A stretch of DNA of 64,000 bases from Enterococcus villorum. Its GTDB lineage: Bacteria > Bacillota > Bacilli > Lactobacillales > Enterococcaceae. Location of the stretch: the NCBI RefSeq assembly GCF_007990225.1, contig NZ_BJWF01000003.1:1-64000 (forward strand), written 5' to 3'. Position numbers and translations under genes: made by a program. Under the pieces are notes generated by a model that saw nothing but the letters and a program-made list of their open reading frames with translations, did not search any database and was not told the origin of the DNA. Position 1 is the first letter of the stretch, and every line of letters starts with the position of its first letter. Positions 18,382-26,900 of this stretch are shown here, piece after piece.

Positions 18382-19206
18382 TTACTTTTCATAAAAATCG
18401 TAAGGATGATGCGTAATTCGTTCATTTTCCGGTGGCATTGTCATATAATCGCCATAACGCAACGTTAAAAAATCCCTTCTATTTTTTATGGCCATCACTT
18501 TATGCCCTTCAAACTCAACGTCTTCATATGATTCAAACCATTGTGTAGGAAAAACGCCCCAATGAATATGGATCCATTCTAAATAACCACAAGTCTGTGT
18601 TTCATCGAGTGCTATTTTCTTAGCCGCTTCTTGGTATTTATTTTGCCAATAGACATTATTCCCAATTTTCATCAATTTTTTATGGTGGGGGTAACGTACG
18701 ACTAATTTTATCATTGCTTTTGCAACATTAAAACTTCTAGCATAAGACAATCCAAGTGTATCCATTAAGTTTAATCGATAGGTCTCTGTTTCTTCTCTTA
18801 AAACTTGACGTTCTTCTTTGGAGTCTGGTATCCCATCAATTGGAAAAACATCAACAAATACACCTAAATCTTCCTCTTCTCCACTAAAGAATTGTTTTGT
18901 CTTTGCTACCGTTTGAGGATCAACGACTTTAGCAAAAGGATAACGAAATTTTTCTCTCGTTTCAAAAGATAGCAACTTATAATTTGAGTCATGTTTTAAT
19001 AATTTGATTAATTTTTCATAATCAGGTCTAGGCATGACAATGTCAATATCATCATCCCAAGGAATAAACCCACGATGACGTTCCACCCCAATTAAACTGC
19101 CATAAAAGATTGTGTATTTAAGATTATTTTCTCGGCAGATTTTATCAATGTATACTAAGATATCTACTGCTTTTTTTTGGACTTCAGCCATCGTTAGTTT
19201 TCTCAT
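18382..19206 (-). CDS. LicD-family phosphotransferase (copy 1)
   Basis: 274 aa from ATG at 19206 (ATAGGAGAT upstream; the frame extends further without a ribosome site). Family hallmarks are FYGSLIGVERHRGFIPWDDDIDIVMPRPDYEKL (around residues 40-72), with the metal-binding DDDID cluster, and the C-terminal phrase LRYGDYMTMPPE. LicD proteins move a phospho-alcohol such as phosphocholine or ribitol-phosphate from a CDP carrier to a glycan. A CDP-forming TarI/IspD-like enzyme lies upstream at 22.9 kb, which supports phospho-polyol decoration of the Epa side chain (inference). Confidence 0.9.
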   Translation of the reverse strand: MRKLTMAEVQKKAVDILVYIDKICRENNLKYTIFYGSLIGVERHRGFIPWDDDIDIVMPRPDYEKLIKLLKHDSNYKLLSFETREKFRYPFAKVVDPQTVAKTKQFFSGEEEDLGVFVDVFPIDGIPDSKEERQVLREETETYRLNLMDTLGLSYARSFNVAKAMIKLVVRYPHHKKLMKIGNNVYWQNKYQEAAKKIALDETQTCGYLEWIHIHWGVFPTQWFESYEDVEFEGHKVMAIKNRRDFLTLRYGDYMTMPPENERITHHPYDFYEK

Positions 19207-19283
19207 AAAAAATCTCCTATAATTAATATTTCCGTACAAACAACAATTAACATCAAAGTTTTTCTAATAGATAAACAAAATTG

Positions 19284-19328
19284 ATTATAATAGAAAATAT
19301 CCTTGCATTTTTAATTTTTCTGCAAGGA
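19284..19328 (-). promoter_or_regulatory. Hairpin and possible promoter between polymerase and LicD genes
   Basis: Minus strand hairpin TCCTTGCA/TGCAAGGA (19328-19300), with ATATTTTCT behind it and then TATAAT (19289-19284). There is no good -35. It may partly terminate the upstream unit and restart transcription for licD. Confidence 0.4.
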
Positions 19329-19346
19329 ATTTTCTAATTACCTCAA

Positions 19347-20783
19347 TTATTTCTCCATTGTGTTTACTTTTTTATTTTTATCAAAATCATACTGTAACTT
19401 TCCTAAATATAACCAAAAAATAAACGTTGCCGAACGTCTGGTTAAGACAATTTCTGTAATCAATAAACTAGACACTAAAATGATTAGAACAATTTGATTA
19501 TTTATTAAAAACTCTAAATAATTTTTTTGCTTAGTAGAAAAAAGAATACGTAAGGACTGCCACATTTTTGACACTAAAAATAGAACAAAAACGGCTGTAC
19601 CTGAAATCCCTGTTGCTGCTAACAAATAGAAAAAGGCACTGTGAGGTGTTTGACCTGTTTTTGCAATATGTGTCTCTGGAATTTTTGCTTTAGCAATCTC
19701 TACAAAACCTTTTGGTGTTGTGCCAAAAATTGGTTCTAAACGCATTAGTTCCGTTGCGCTTTTCCATAAAGCAAAGCGACTATTAGAAATATCGTTGTTT
19801 TCAACCACGTCTGGTCGTTCAGCAGATAATGGTTTATCCTCAGATAGTTTTTTATCCGAATCTTTTTCAAAAAATTCGACAATTTTAGGATCACTAAATT
19901 CTACTTTGTTTGCTACCTGAATATAACTCGTTTTAAATAATGAAATCCCACCAAAAGCAATTGCCGAACTGATCATAGCTATTACTAAAGCACCCAATAT
20001 TTTATAAATCATCGCTTGAGACTTTTTCGATTGATAAAATAGATAGAAAAAGAATGCTCCAAAAAAGACAATCGCTACTAACTGAATTGAACCTGATCTT
20101 GAACCTGATAATGAAACATAGCTGAACTGAATAAACATAACAAAAACTGAAAGAATTTTCACCCATATTTTTGGACTAAAGATTACTTTTCTAAGAGCAA
20201 AGATCATACAAACAAGGGAAATCGTGCAAGCATAATTTGGATCTACAAAAATACCATAGAGACGATTTTCAAAAAAGCCAATTCTCATCCCATAATACAA
20301 TGACTTGACAGGCATAGAAAAACTTACGCGTGCGAAAAATAAATAGAGGGAAAAAAGGACTAACACAGACCAGACAACCAAAAGAATACTTTCAAAGACA
20401 GTAAACAATTTCTTGTTATTTTCTCTTCCTATTTCAAACACACAAAAGAAAAAGATACATTGCCAAATAATCAATTTGATATTTTCTGTAAACGCATAAT
20501 GATGATTCAGTACGGTACTAATTGCTAGAATGACTATAAAAGCAATAAGCCAATATTCCAGTTTTATTTTCTTTTTTTCTATAATCATCGGTAAAAAATG
20601 GGTAAGAAAAATAACACCTGATAATAACATGATAATCATTGTAAATATGGAATCGATTTTCGGTGGGAGCGTTGAATAGGCACTAACCATCCGACAAATT
20701 AAAACAAGCTCGAAAAAGACAATATAGGGCAAAGCTATTTTTTGTCCTATACTATGAAGTTGCTTTGAAAAATTATTTAACAT
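19347..20783 (-). CDS. Wzy-like O-antigen polymerase/ligase
   Basis: 478 aa with 10-12 membrane segments and a large outer loop (about residues 285-385) that carries the Wzy_C-type region (NSRFALWKSATELMRLEPIFGTTP, then HSAFFYLLAATG). Members polymerise or ligate undecaprenyl-linked repeat units outside the membrane. GGAGG precedes the ATG. It lies 40 bp after the glycosyltransferase gene at 20.8-21.8 kb. Together with the Wzx-like protein it suggests a separately polymerised side chain. Confidence 0.85.
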   Translation of the reverse strand: MLNNFSKQLHSIGQKIALPYIVFFELVLICRMVSAYSTLPPKIDSIFTMIIMLLSGVIFLTHFLPMIIEKKKIKLEYWLIAFIVILAISTVLNHHYAFTENIKLIIWQCIFFFCVFEIGRENNKKLFTVFESILLVVWSVLVLFSLYLFFARVSFSMPVKSLYYGMRIGFFENRLYGIFVDPNYACTISLVCMIFALRKVIFSPKIWVKILSVFVMFIQFSYVSLSGSRSGSIQLVAIVFFGAFFFYLFYQSKKSQAMIYKILGALVIAMISSAIAFGGISLFKTSYIQVANKVEFSDPKIVEFFEKDSDKKLSEDKPLSAERPDVVENNDISNSRFALWKSATELMRLEPIFGTTPKGFVEIAKAKIPETHIAKTGQTPHSAFFYLLAATGISGTAVFVLFLVSKMWQSLRILFSTKQKNYLEFLINNQIVLIILVSSLLITEIVLTRRSATFIFWLYLGKLQYDFDKNKKVNTMEK

Positions 20784-20823
20784 TTTATCCTCCGTTAGTA
20801 TAAAAGATCAATCATAGTATCCA

Positions 20824-21798
20824 TTAATCTTTGTTTTTTGTTATATGTTTCCTTCTAAATTCCACAGGAAACTTGTACAAACGCAAGTTAACCATTAAGA
20901 GTATAGTTGAAAACTTACGACTTTTGGTAAAAATCTCATTTTTCATAATAAATCGGAAGTTGCTTCTTAAATAACTTACGATTTTTTTTGTTTCCGGTAA
21001 ACTGGTTGCGTTTGCTACTATAATCTTATCTAGGACTAAAAAGTTAGCAAAACAAACACGTTGATGTGCTGCCTTTTTTATTTCTTGGCTTCTGTCTTTG
21101 AGCTTCATTTCATTTTTTTCCCAGGCTTCAATAAATTCAAATTGTTTTTCCGAAAAGCTTTCTGTGTTGATACTTCCGATACGATGGTAATAATAATATT
21201 TTTGTTTCGAATTAATTGCTACTTTCTGGCATTGATTGAGTAGATCCACAATGATAAAGGAGTCTTCATGATACTTTCCTTCGGGATAGCGAATAGATGA
21301 AAATAGTTCTCGCTTATAAAGTTTATTCACTGCATGTACTGAAATAATATTCCCTTGCAGAATCAACAATAACGCTTCTTCAGCTGATACTACCTTTTCG
21401 ATGGTAGGTTTAACTATTGGCGCTTTCCCCTCATAAACATCATAAATGCCACAAATCGATAAATCAGCATCTTCTTTGATAATAGTGTTGTATAAAAGTT
21501 CATACATATCTTCTGCGATGTAATCATCACTATCGATAAACCCCAAATATTTTCCTTTAGCGACTTCAATCCCAGCATTTCTAGCACTACTTAGTCCACC
21601 ATTTTCTTTATGGAGGACACGCACACGAGCATCTTTTTCAGCATATTCCTCACAGATTTTCCCACTATCATCTGGGGAACCGTCATCTACTAAAATTAAT
21701 TCAAAATCTGTAAAAGTTTGAGCGAGAATAGAATCTACACATTTTTTTAAATATTTTTCTACTTTGTAAACAGGTACGATTATACTAATTTCACACAT
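20824..21798 (-). CDS. Glycosyltransferase family 2 (EpsJ/WaaV type)
   Basis: 324 aa. The GT-A domain (about 1-215) begins EISIIVPVYKVEKYLKKC, with DDGSPDDSG, the GGLSSARNAG nucleotide loop and the catalytic metal motif FIDSDDYI. The basic C-terminus lacks a membrane span. The start lies directly after the TAA of the preceding epimerase gene, so the two are translationally linked. The sugar is not readable. Confidence 0.9.
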   Translation of the reverse strand: MCEISIIVPVYKVEKYLKKCVDSILAQTFTDFELILVDDGSPDDSGKICEEYAEKDARVRVLHKENGGLSSARNAGIEVAKGKYLGFIDSDDYIAEDMYELLYNTIIKEDADLSICGIYDVYEGKAPIVKPTIEKVVSAEEALLLILQGNIISVHAVNKLYKRELFSSIRYPEGKYHEDSFIIVDLLNQCQKVAINSKQKYYYYHRIGSINTESFSEKQFEFIEAWEKNEMKLKDRSQEIKKAAHQRVCFANFLVLDKIIVANATSLPETKKIVSYLRSNFRFIMKNEIFTKSRKFSTILLMVNLRLYKFPVEFRRKHITKNKD

Positions 21799-22854
21799 TT
21801 ACATTTCATCCTTAATCAACTGTAATGTATGAGCTAAAGCTTCTTCTAAAGTAAACAGTGGTTTCCAACCGCATGCTTTGATTTTCCTATTATCTAAAAT
21901 AGCCGTATTTGCTTTAGAAAAACCTTTTCGTTCAATTTCATCTGGTAATTCAAAGATCACTTCTTTTCCGCCAATCTCCGCTATTTTTTTAGCAAGATCT
22001 TTGAGGTGTAAATCAAATGATTCTTCTGAGATATTATAAGCTTCACCATTTTTTCCATGTAAAAGTAAATGAAGAATTGCAGAAACTGCATCTGCCACAT
22101 AGATATAGGAAAAATATTGATTTCCTTCACTCTTCAATACAATATTTTCTCCCCTTACTGCATTCATGATGAATTGAGAAGAAGCTTTAGTGTCTGATAA
22201 GAGCATGGTAGGGCCGAAAGTTCGGCATAGACGTGGAATAACGATATCTAAATGATGTTTGGCGATATACGCTTGACAAAGTGACTCACTGACACGTTTT
22301 CCTTCAGGATAACCTGCGCGTAACGTATTGCAATCAATATACCCACAGTAATCTTCGGTAAATTTTTCAACATCTCCACGATTTTCACCATAAATTTCGA
22401 CAGTCGAAAGAAACAGAACTCTATCTGCATTTGTCTTAACAGCATGTTTTAACACTTGTTCTGTCCCAGCAAGATTGGTCATAATTGTACCAATCGGATC
22501 AGTCGCATACGCTTTAGGATGAGTATTACTGGCACCGTGAATAATAAAGTCCGCATGTATGTCACTTGGAAGAGGGTTTGTCACATCCCCTTCTACGATC
22601 ACAAAATTAGGATCAGAAAGATACGTTTGAAAACGAGCTTCTAAATTTCGACGATTTCTTCCCATCGCGTATATTTTTATATTGATACCTAATAAATGAT
22701 TAGCTAACATGACTGTATCGATCAAAAACGAACCAATCATTCCTGACGCTCCAATCATCAGTAATGATTTTTCATCTAGTTTCTTTAATTCAGGTAGGTG
22801 CTCAATCACTTTTTTTAAGTCATTTTTATATGTCGGAATAGTATTTAAAGCCAT
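21799..22854 (-). CDS. NAD-dependent epimerase/dehydratase linked to a cytidylyltransferase
   Basis: 351 aa from ATG at 22854 (AGGTGG upstream). It is an extended SDR: LLMIGASGMIGSFLID (about residue 35) replaces the standard GGAGFIG. Later it has ILSTVEIYG-like FLSTVEIYG, and YPEGKRVSE in place of YxxxK, which keeps Tyr and Lys in Y-P-E-G-K. VADAVSAILHLLLHGKNGEAYNIS is typical. It follows the cytidylyltransferase by 9 bp, so both probably act on one nucleotide-activated substrate. It is not a TarJ-type alcohol dehydrogenase. Confidence 0.82.
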   Translation of the reverse strand: MALNTIPTYKNDLKKVIEHLPELKKLDEKSLLMIGASGMIGSFLIDTVMLANHLLGINIKIYAMGRNRRNLEARFQTYLSDPNFVIVEGDVTNPLPSDIHADFIIHGASNTHPKAYATDPIGTIMTNLAGTEQVLKHAVKTNADRVLFLSTVEIYGENRGDVEKFTEDYCGYIDCNTLRAGYPEGKRVSESLCQAYIAKHHLDIVIPRLCRTFGPTMLLSDTKASSQFIMNAVRGENIVLKSEGNQYFSYIYVADAVSAILHLLLHGKNGEAYNISEESFDLHLKDLAKKIAEIGGKEVIFELPDEIERKGFSKANTAILDNRKIKACGWKPLFTLEEALAHTLQLIKDEM

Positions 22855-22863
22855 GTTTACCAC

Positions 22864-23565
22864 CTAATCTTTCATTTTTAAATATGCTTTGAATAATTCT
22901 AGATCATCTGTTGTGGTTAATTTAATATTTTTGTCAGAGCCAGCAGCAAAATATAATGTTTCACCTAAATCGACCATCATTGTATTGGTATAAGATGAAT
23001 CTGTCATACCAATGTTTTCTTTGACTGCGCGATTATAGGCAGATAACAACTTCCCATATTGATAGGCCTGTGGGGTTGAGACACGACGTAACGTGTTACG
23101 GTCTACATATTGTTCCGTGGTTTCTTCTGTTTTCTTAATGAAAATCTGTTCGTTATACGGTAAAGATGTCACACCATTTCCGTACTCTTTACATTTCACG
23201 ATAACGTCAGACAAGACTAACTCATCCACTAATGGTCGAATACCATCGTGAATAATAATCGTATCATCATCTTCAGAGTAATCTTTCAAAAATTGGACGC
23301 CGTTATTAATAGACTCTTGTCCCTTAGATCCTCCAGTGATGACCCACTGCACTTTACTAATATTAAATTCTTTCACGTAAGCCCACATTGTTTCTTCCCA
23401 ACCTGACTTACATACCACTAGGATACGATCAATTTGTGGATGTTTTTGAAATGATTCCAATGTATAAATAATAATTGGCTTACCTTCGATATTAATAAAT
23501 TGTTTTGGAATATCCTGGCCCATTCGTTTGCCCACGCCACCGGCAATAATAATAGCTGTAATCAT
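22864..23565 (-). CDS. TarI/IspD-like cytidylyltransferase
   Basis: 233 aa from ATG at 23565 (AAAGGAATT upstream). The nucleotide loop IIIAGGVGKRMGQDIPKQF (residues 5-23), LESFQKHP, the CTP-site phrase IIHDGIRPLV and DRNTLRRVSTPQAYQY are the marks of IspD/TarI enzymes, which form CDP-methylerythritol or CDP-ribitol. The setting among LicD and glycosyltransferase genes argues for a polyol-phosphate donor such as CDP-ribitol rather than isoprenoid synthesis. Enterococci use the mevalonate pathway, which supports this. No TarJ partner is in the window. Confidence 0.85.
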   Translation of the reverse strand: MITAIIIAGGVGKRMGQDIPKQFINIEGKPIIIYTLESFQKHPQIDRILVVCKSGWEETMWAYVKEFNISKVQWVITGGSKGQESINNGVQFLKDYSEDDDTIIIHDGIRPLVDELVLSDVIVKCKEYGNGVTSLPYNEQIFIKKTEETTEQYVDRNTLRRVSTPQAYQYGKLLSAYNRAVKENIGMTDSSYTNTMMVDLGETLYFAAGSDKNIKLTTTDDLELFKAYLKMKD

Positions 23566-23746
23566 ATGATATAAATTCCTTTCCCTCATGAGATTTATAC
23601 TAATTTAATGTTCATTAACCTAGCCTTATCCATCGCTGCATCTTCATTCAGTTCGATAAAACTGCATTTAGCCTTTTACATTTTCTCATAACTATCGTTA
23701 ACTTTCAATGTTTTCCCTCAGGTATTGGCTGAAATATAAGCTTTAC

Positions 23747-23793
23747 AAAAAAAAGACTAGAATCATAAAATAGCAATCTATTTATGTTCTAGC
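23747..23793 (-). terminator. Terminator after the GH25 muramidase gene
   Basis: Minus strand GGCTAGAACATAAATAG, loop ATTG, CTATTTTATGATTCTAGTC, then TTTTTTTT. It is a long, nearly complete stem just after the stop. Confidence 0.85.
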
Positions 23794-23802
23794 CCTTTAG
23801 TT

Positions 23803-25812
23803 TTAATTTACTTTTTGCACGTATGCTTTATTCGCTGTCAAATAACCATTAGGTGTGAGCAATCGTGGGACATCGTTCTCACGATAAACAACCCCAGTAA
23901 CAGCAACCAATGTTCCTTTTGCCACTGAAATTCCTTTATGAAGAAAATCTGTATCTCTATAATAAGTGTCATTGGTCTTCAAAACAACTTGCATAGGATT
24001 TTTGGTGTAATAATTATTAATAGATGCTATCGTAGCTACCACGTAATCTTTATTCGCCGTATAATACCCTTTGTCCGTTTTTAGTCGTGGGATTCCACTC
24101 TTAGTCATTTCTATTCCTGTTACTTTTAACACAGTCCCTGCTGTAACGGCTTCACCTGCTTTAGTAAATTCTACGTCCTTATAAAATTTATCATTTGTTT
24201 TCGTAATGACCTGTCCTGGATTCGACATATAATACATGTCTGGAATCTCTTTGTATTGTTCAACTAAACTTTTATTAGCAGTCAAATAACCATATTTTGT
24301 TTTTAAACGGAAAATACCCGAATCTGTATAAGCTAAGCCTTCTACTTCAACAACTGTTCCTTTTGCAACTTTGTTCAAACGTTGCGTAAAAGCAGTATCT
24401 GCATAAAAATAATCATCTGCTTTCAAGCGAACTTTTTGCGGATTGGTTGTAAAATAAGAGTCAATATTGCTTTGAGCAGCTACCACATAGTCTTTATTTG
24501 CTGTTAAATAACCGTGATCTGTAAATAATCGCGGAATACCACTAGCCGTTGTTTGGACACTCTTTACAGTCACTAATGTATTTTCTTTAACTGTCATTCC
24601 TGGACTGGTAAAGTTAACATCATTATAAAAACAATCATTTTTTTTGACAATCACTCTGCCTGGATTGGTCGTATAGTAATTGTTTAAATTTGGTCCCGTA
24701 TTTGTTGTACCAAAAAATGAACTGTAGCTCATAGAAATATCAAATGCTCTTGTTTGATAATTAGCCAATCCTGGAAAATACATTAAAGAAGACCATTGCC
24801 AAGCACCGTAATCATTATTCCATTGCATTGTTTGGTCGGGCGTATAAGGATATTGCGCAACCCACACTCGTTCTTTGCCAAAAGAAGTTGGATTGATATA
24901 CCCGCTATCGATCCAATACCTACCGACATATAGAGCATCATTTGAAAATCCTAAACTTTTTAATTGTTGATTGAATGCTAATGAATTGGCTTGTGCATTC
25001 CGCCCATTGTTCGTCAATGTGGGATCTTCTGCATCATTAAACATAATCGTGCTTTTAGACAATCCTAAATTCGTAGCTGCCTGCGCAAAATATTTTGCTT
25101 CTGCTTGTGCTGTTTGAATCGAGGTATACAAGCTATAGTGATAGGCTGAAACACTCAAGCCAGCTGCTTTGGCATTGTTGATTTGACTTTGTGCGTATGG
25201 ATTCGTATAAGAAGTTCCTTCTGTTAATTTGACAGAAACACCAGTAACTCCATAACTCTTAATTTTTTGATACTCTGCAACAGATATCGTGCCATTCCAA
25301 CTAGAAACATCGATAAAATCTTTTTTAGGTAAATTAGGATCATTGGCATAAACTTGAGCGATCCCAACAGATCTTTTTGCGATCCCATTATTAGAAGCCC
25401 TCATTGCATAAGTCCCTTTTTCGTGATTCGTTCCTTGTTTGCCGATTTCAGCATCTTCTTTTGGATCGATCGCACTAGATGGAGCATCCGTCGTTGAGGG
25501 AGTTGTTTCGCTACTTGCGATTGAACTTTCAGTAGTAGCAGAGTCTTCTTGTGATGAATCGGTAGAACTAATTGTTGCCATCGTCTCAGTCGAAGAAGAT
25601 TCACTCGTGTTTGCCGAAGTTTCAGAAGTCTCTGCTTCAATAGTGGCATCTGTTGTTGATGTACTTTGTATCACTGATTTATTTGCTGGATTTGTCGTTA
25701 TTGTTTCACTCGTTTGAGATGTTTTAGTAAGTGTCTCAGTTGCATAGACTCCAGAAACAAAGCTGTTTAATAACAATGTACATAAAAGAGTGCCAGAAAA
25801 AATTCTTTTCAT
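23803..25812 (-). CDS. Secreted GH25 muramidase with four C-terminal repeats
   Basis: 669 aa. A signal peptide (cut near VYAT-E, about residue 24) is followed by a Ser/Thr-rich linker (about 25-125). The GH25 lysozyme domain (about 160-355) has the catalytic-acid region DVSSWNG, AYHYSLY, and FNDAEDP in place of the usual DVEDP. Four repeats of about 74 residues (about 373 to the end) each read [NS]YxxxNPxxV...FY.D..F...GIPRL.T..GY.TANK.YV, the DUF5776-type wall-binding repeat. It should cut the glycan backbone of peptidoglycan outside the cell. It has its own terminator. Its place inside the epa cluster suggests wall remodelling for polymer attachment, which is inference. Confidence 0.92.
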   Translation of the reverse strand: MKRIFSGTLLCTLLLNSFVSGVYATETLTKTSQTSETITTNPANKSVIQSTSTTDATIEAETSETSANTSESSSTETMATISSTDSSQEDSATTESSIASSETTPSTTDAPSSAIDPKEDAEIGKQGTNHEKGTYAMRASNNGIAKRSVGIAQVYANDPNLPKKDFIDVSSWNGTISVAEYQKIKSYGVTGVSVKLTEGTSYTNPYAQSQINNAKAAGLSVSAYHYSLYTSIQTAQAEAKYFAQAATNLGLSKSTIMFNDAEDPTLTNNGRNAQANSLAFNQQLKSLGFSNDALYVGRYWIDSGYINPTSFGKERVWVAQYPYTPDQTMQWNNDYGAWQWSSLMYFPGLANYQTRAFDISMSYSSFFGTTNTGPNLNNYYTTNPGRVIVKKNDCFYNDVNFTSPGMTVKENTLVTVKSVQTTASGIPRLFTDHGYLTANKDYVVAAQSNIDSYFTTNPQKVRLKADDYFYADTAFTQRLNKVAKGTVVEVEGLAYTDSGIFRLKTKYGYLTANKSLVEQYKEIPDMYYMSNPGQVITKTNDKFYKDVEFTKAGEAVTAGTVLKVTGIEMTKSGIPRLKTDKGYYTANKDYVVATIASINNYYTKNPMQVVLKTNDTYYRDTDFLHKGISVAKGTLVAVTGVVYRENDVPRLLTPNGYLTANKAYVQKVN

Positions 25813-25830
25813 ATTTTTCTCCTTTATACA

Positions 25831-26667
25831 TTAAATTTTTTTGTATGCATTTTTTGTATCTACATGTATAGCTTCATGATGAGGTGCTTGATCTTCTTTA
25901 GGAGGTAGCTGCATATAATCACCGAACACTTGTTTCAAATAACGATCATAACCTACTGGGATTGGCATTTTTGTCCTTTCAAATGGAACAATCATTGCTG
26001 TTTGAAAATCTTCCAAATGATAAATATTACCCATATATTTTGGTCCAACACACAATTCCGTCACATATGGAGTCGAACCAAAAGGATATTTACTCATTTG
26101 TTTTTCCGCAAAGCGCCAAATTTTGTAGCGGATTTTTTGTGAAGAAAAAATACTTAAGAGCATTTTACTTCCAGTTGCCATAAGACCCCCATGTTTTTCA
26201 GGAACAACTTGTGAGCAAAATAGAGCATAAATGAGTGCCCATATCTTTTGGATTTTTCGTTGGACATTTCCCACAGGGGCGCCGTCTAAAGGAAAAATAT
26301 CAATTGGCACGCCATGAGGAATGTCCATTCCTTCTTGATAGGTTTTAATAAACGTTGTTTGGGCATCACGAATGGTCATAAATGAGTTATGATCGTTATA
26401 GGTTTCGGATGCTACCAATAAAGGATAACGTTGTTCGTCTGCATATTTAGGCCACAATTTTTTTATTTTCTCATAGTCTGGTCTAGGCATAAAAAAATCC
26501 AAATCATCATCCCAAGGAATAAATCCTTGATGACGAATGGATCCAATACAACCGCCACCACAAAAGTAACAAAGCAATTCATGCTTATTACAAAAATCAA
26601 CAAAATATTGAGCAATTTCTAACGTTATTTGTTGGACACTTTTTAATTCAGGATCATTACTATACAT
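25831..26667 (-). CDS. LicD-family phosphotransferase (copy 2)
   Basis: 278 aa. It carries CYFCGGGCIGSIRHQGFIPWDDDLDFFMPRPDYEKI (about residues 33-68) with the DDDLD metal cluster, a central PIDIFPLDGAP, and VFGDYMQLPPKED at the C-terminus. It differs clearly from copy 1, so the two may use different acceptors or carriers. It is preceded by its own promoter (26688-26715) and an AGGGG ribosome site, and followed 18 bp later by the GH25 gene. Confidence 0.9.
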   Translation of the reverse strand: MYSNDPELKSVQQITLEIAQYFVDFCNKHELLCYFCGGGCIGSIRHQGFIPWDDDLDFFMPRPDYEKIKKLWPKYADEQRYPLLVASETYNDHNSFMTIRDAQTTFIKTYQEGMDIPHGVPIDIFPLDGAPVGNVQRKIQKIWALIYALFCSQVVPEKHGGLMATGSKMLLSIFSSQKIRYKIWRFAEKQMSKYPFGSTPYVTELCVGPKYMGNIYHLEDFQTAMIVPFERTKMPIPVGYDRYLKQVFGDYMQLPPKEDQAPHHEAIHVDTKNAYKKI

Positions 26668-26687
26668 TCCTACAGCCCCTCTTTTTT

Positions 26688-26715
26688 ATTTTATCATAAA
26701 TACTTTTTCAACAAA
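26688..26715 (-). promoter_or_regulatory. Promoter of the LicD-GH25 unit
   Basis: Minus strand TTTGTT (26715-26710), 16-bp spacer, extended -10 TGATAAAAT with TAAAAT at 26693-26688. It follows terminator-like hairpins, so the variable region has its own start. Confidence 0.55.
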
Positions 26716-26753
26716 AAATATTTCCTATAGTTTTTTTGCAAAAAAAGAGTAAG

Positions 26754-26780
26754 GGTCAAAAGGAAAACCTCAAGACCCAA
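26754..26780 (-). terminator. Terminator-like hairpin before the variable module
   Basis: Minus strand GGGTCTTGAGG, loop TTTT, CCTTTTGACCC, followed by TTACTCTTTTTTT. There is a 2-nt internal mismatch. It separates the core epa transcript from the LicD unit. Confidence 0.6.
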
Positions 26781-26842
26781 ACTCGAACAATTAGTGTTTT
26801 AGACAACACTTCGGATACAAGTTCCTACTAAATATCAGAACC

Positions 26843-26890
26843 TATCAGAAAAATTTTTCTGATAATCTATGGAAATGCACGGGCATTTCC
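26843..26890. repeat. Two adjacent palindromes after the epaR-linked glycosyltransferase
   Basis: A perfect 22-bp palindrome (26843-26864; half-site TATCAGAAAAA) lies 6 bp from a hairpin GGAAATGC/GCATTTCC (26871-26890). Both lie within 60 bp of the stop at 26901. They could act in termination or transcript protection. Confidence 0.6.
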
Positions 26891-26900
26891 TTAGCATCTT

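Noticed and set aside
22864-23565. Reading the cytidylyltransferase as IspD of isoprenoid synthesis
   Set aside because: Enterococci use the mevalonate pathway, and all neighbours are polysaccharide genes.
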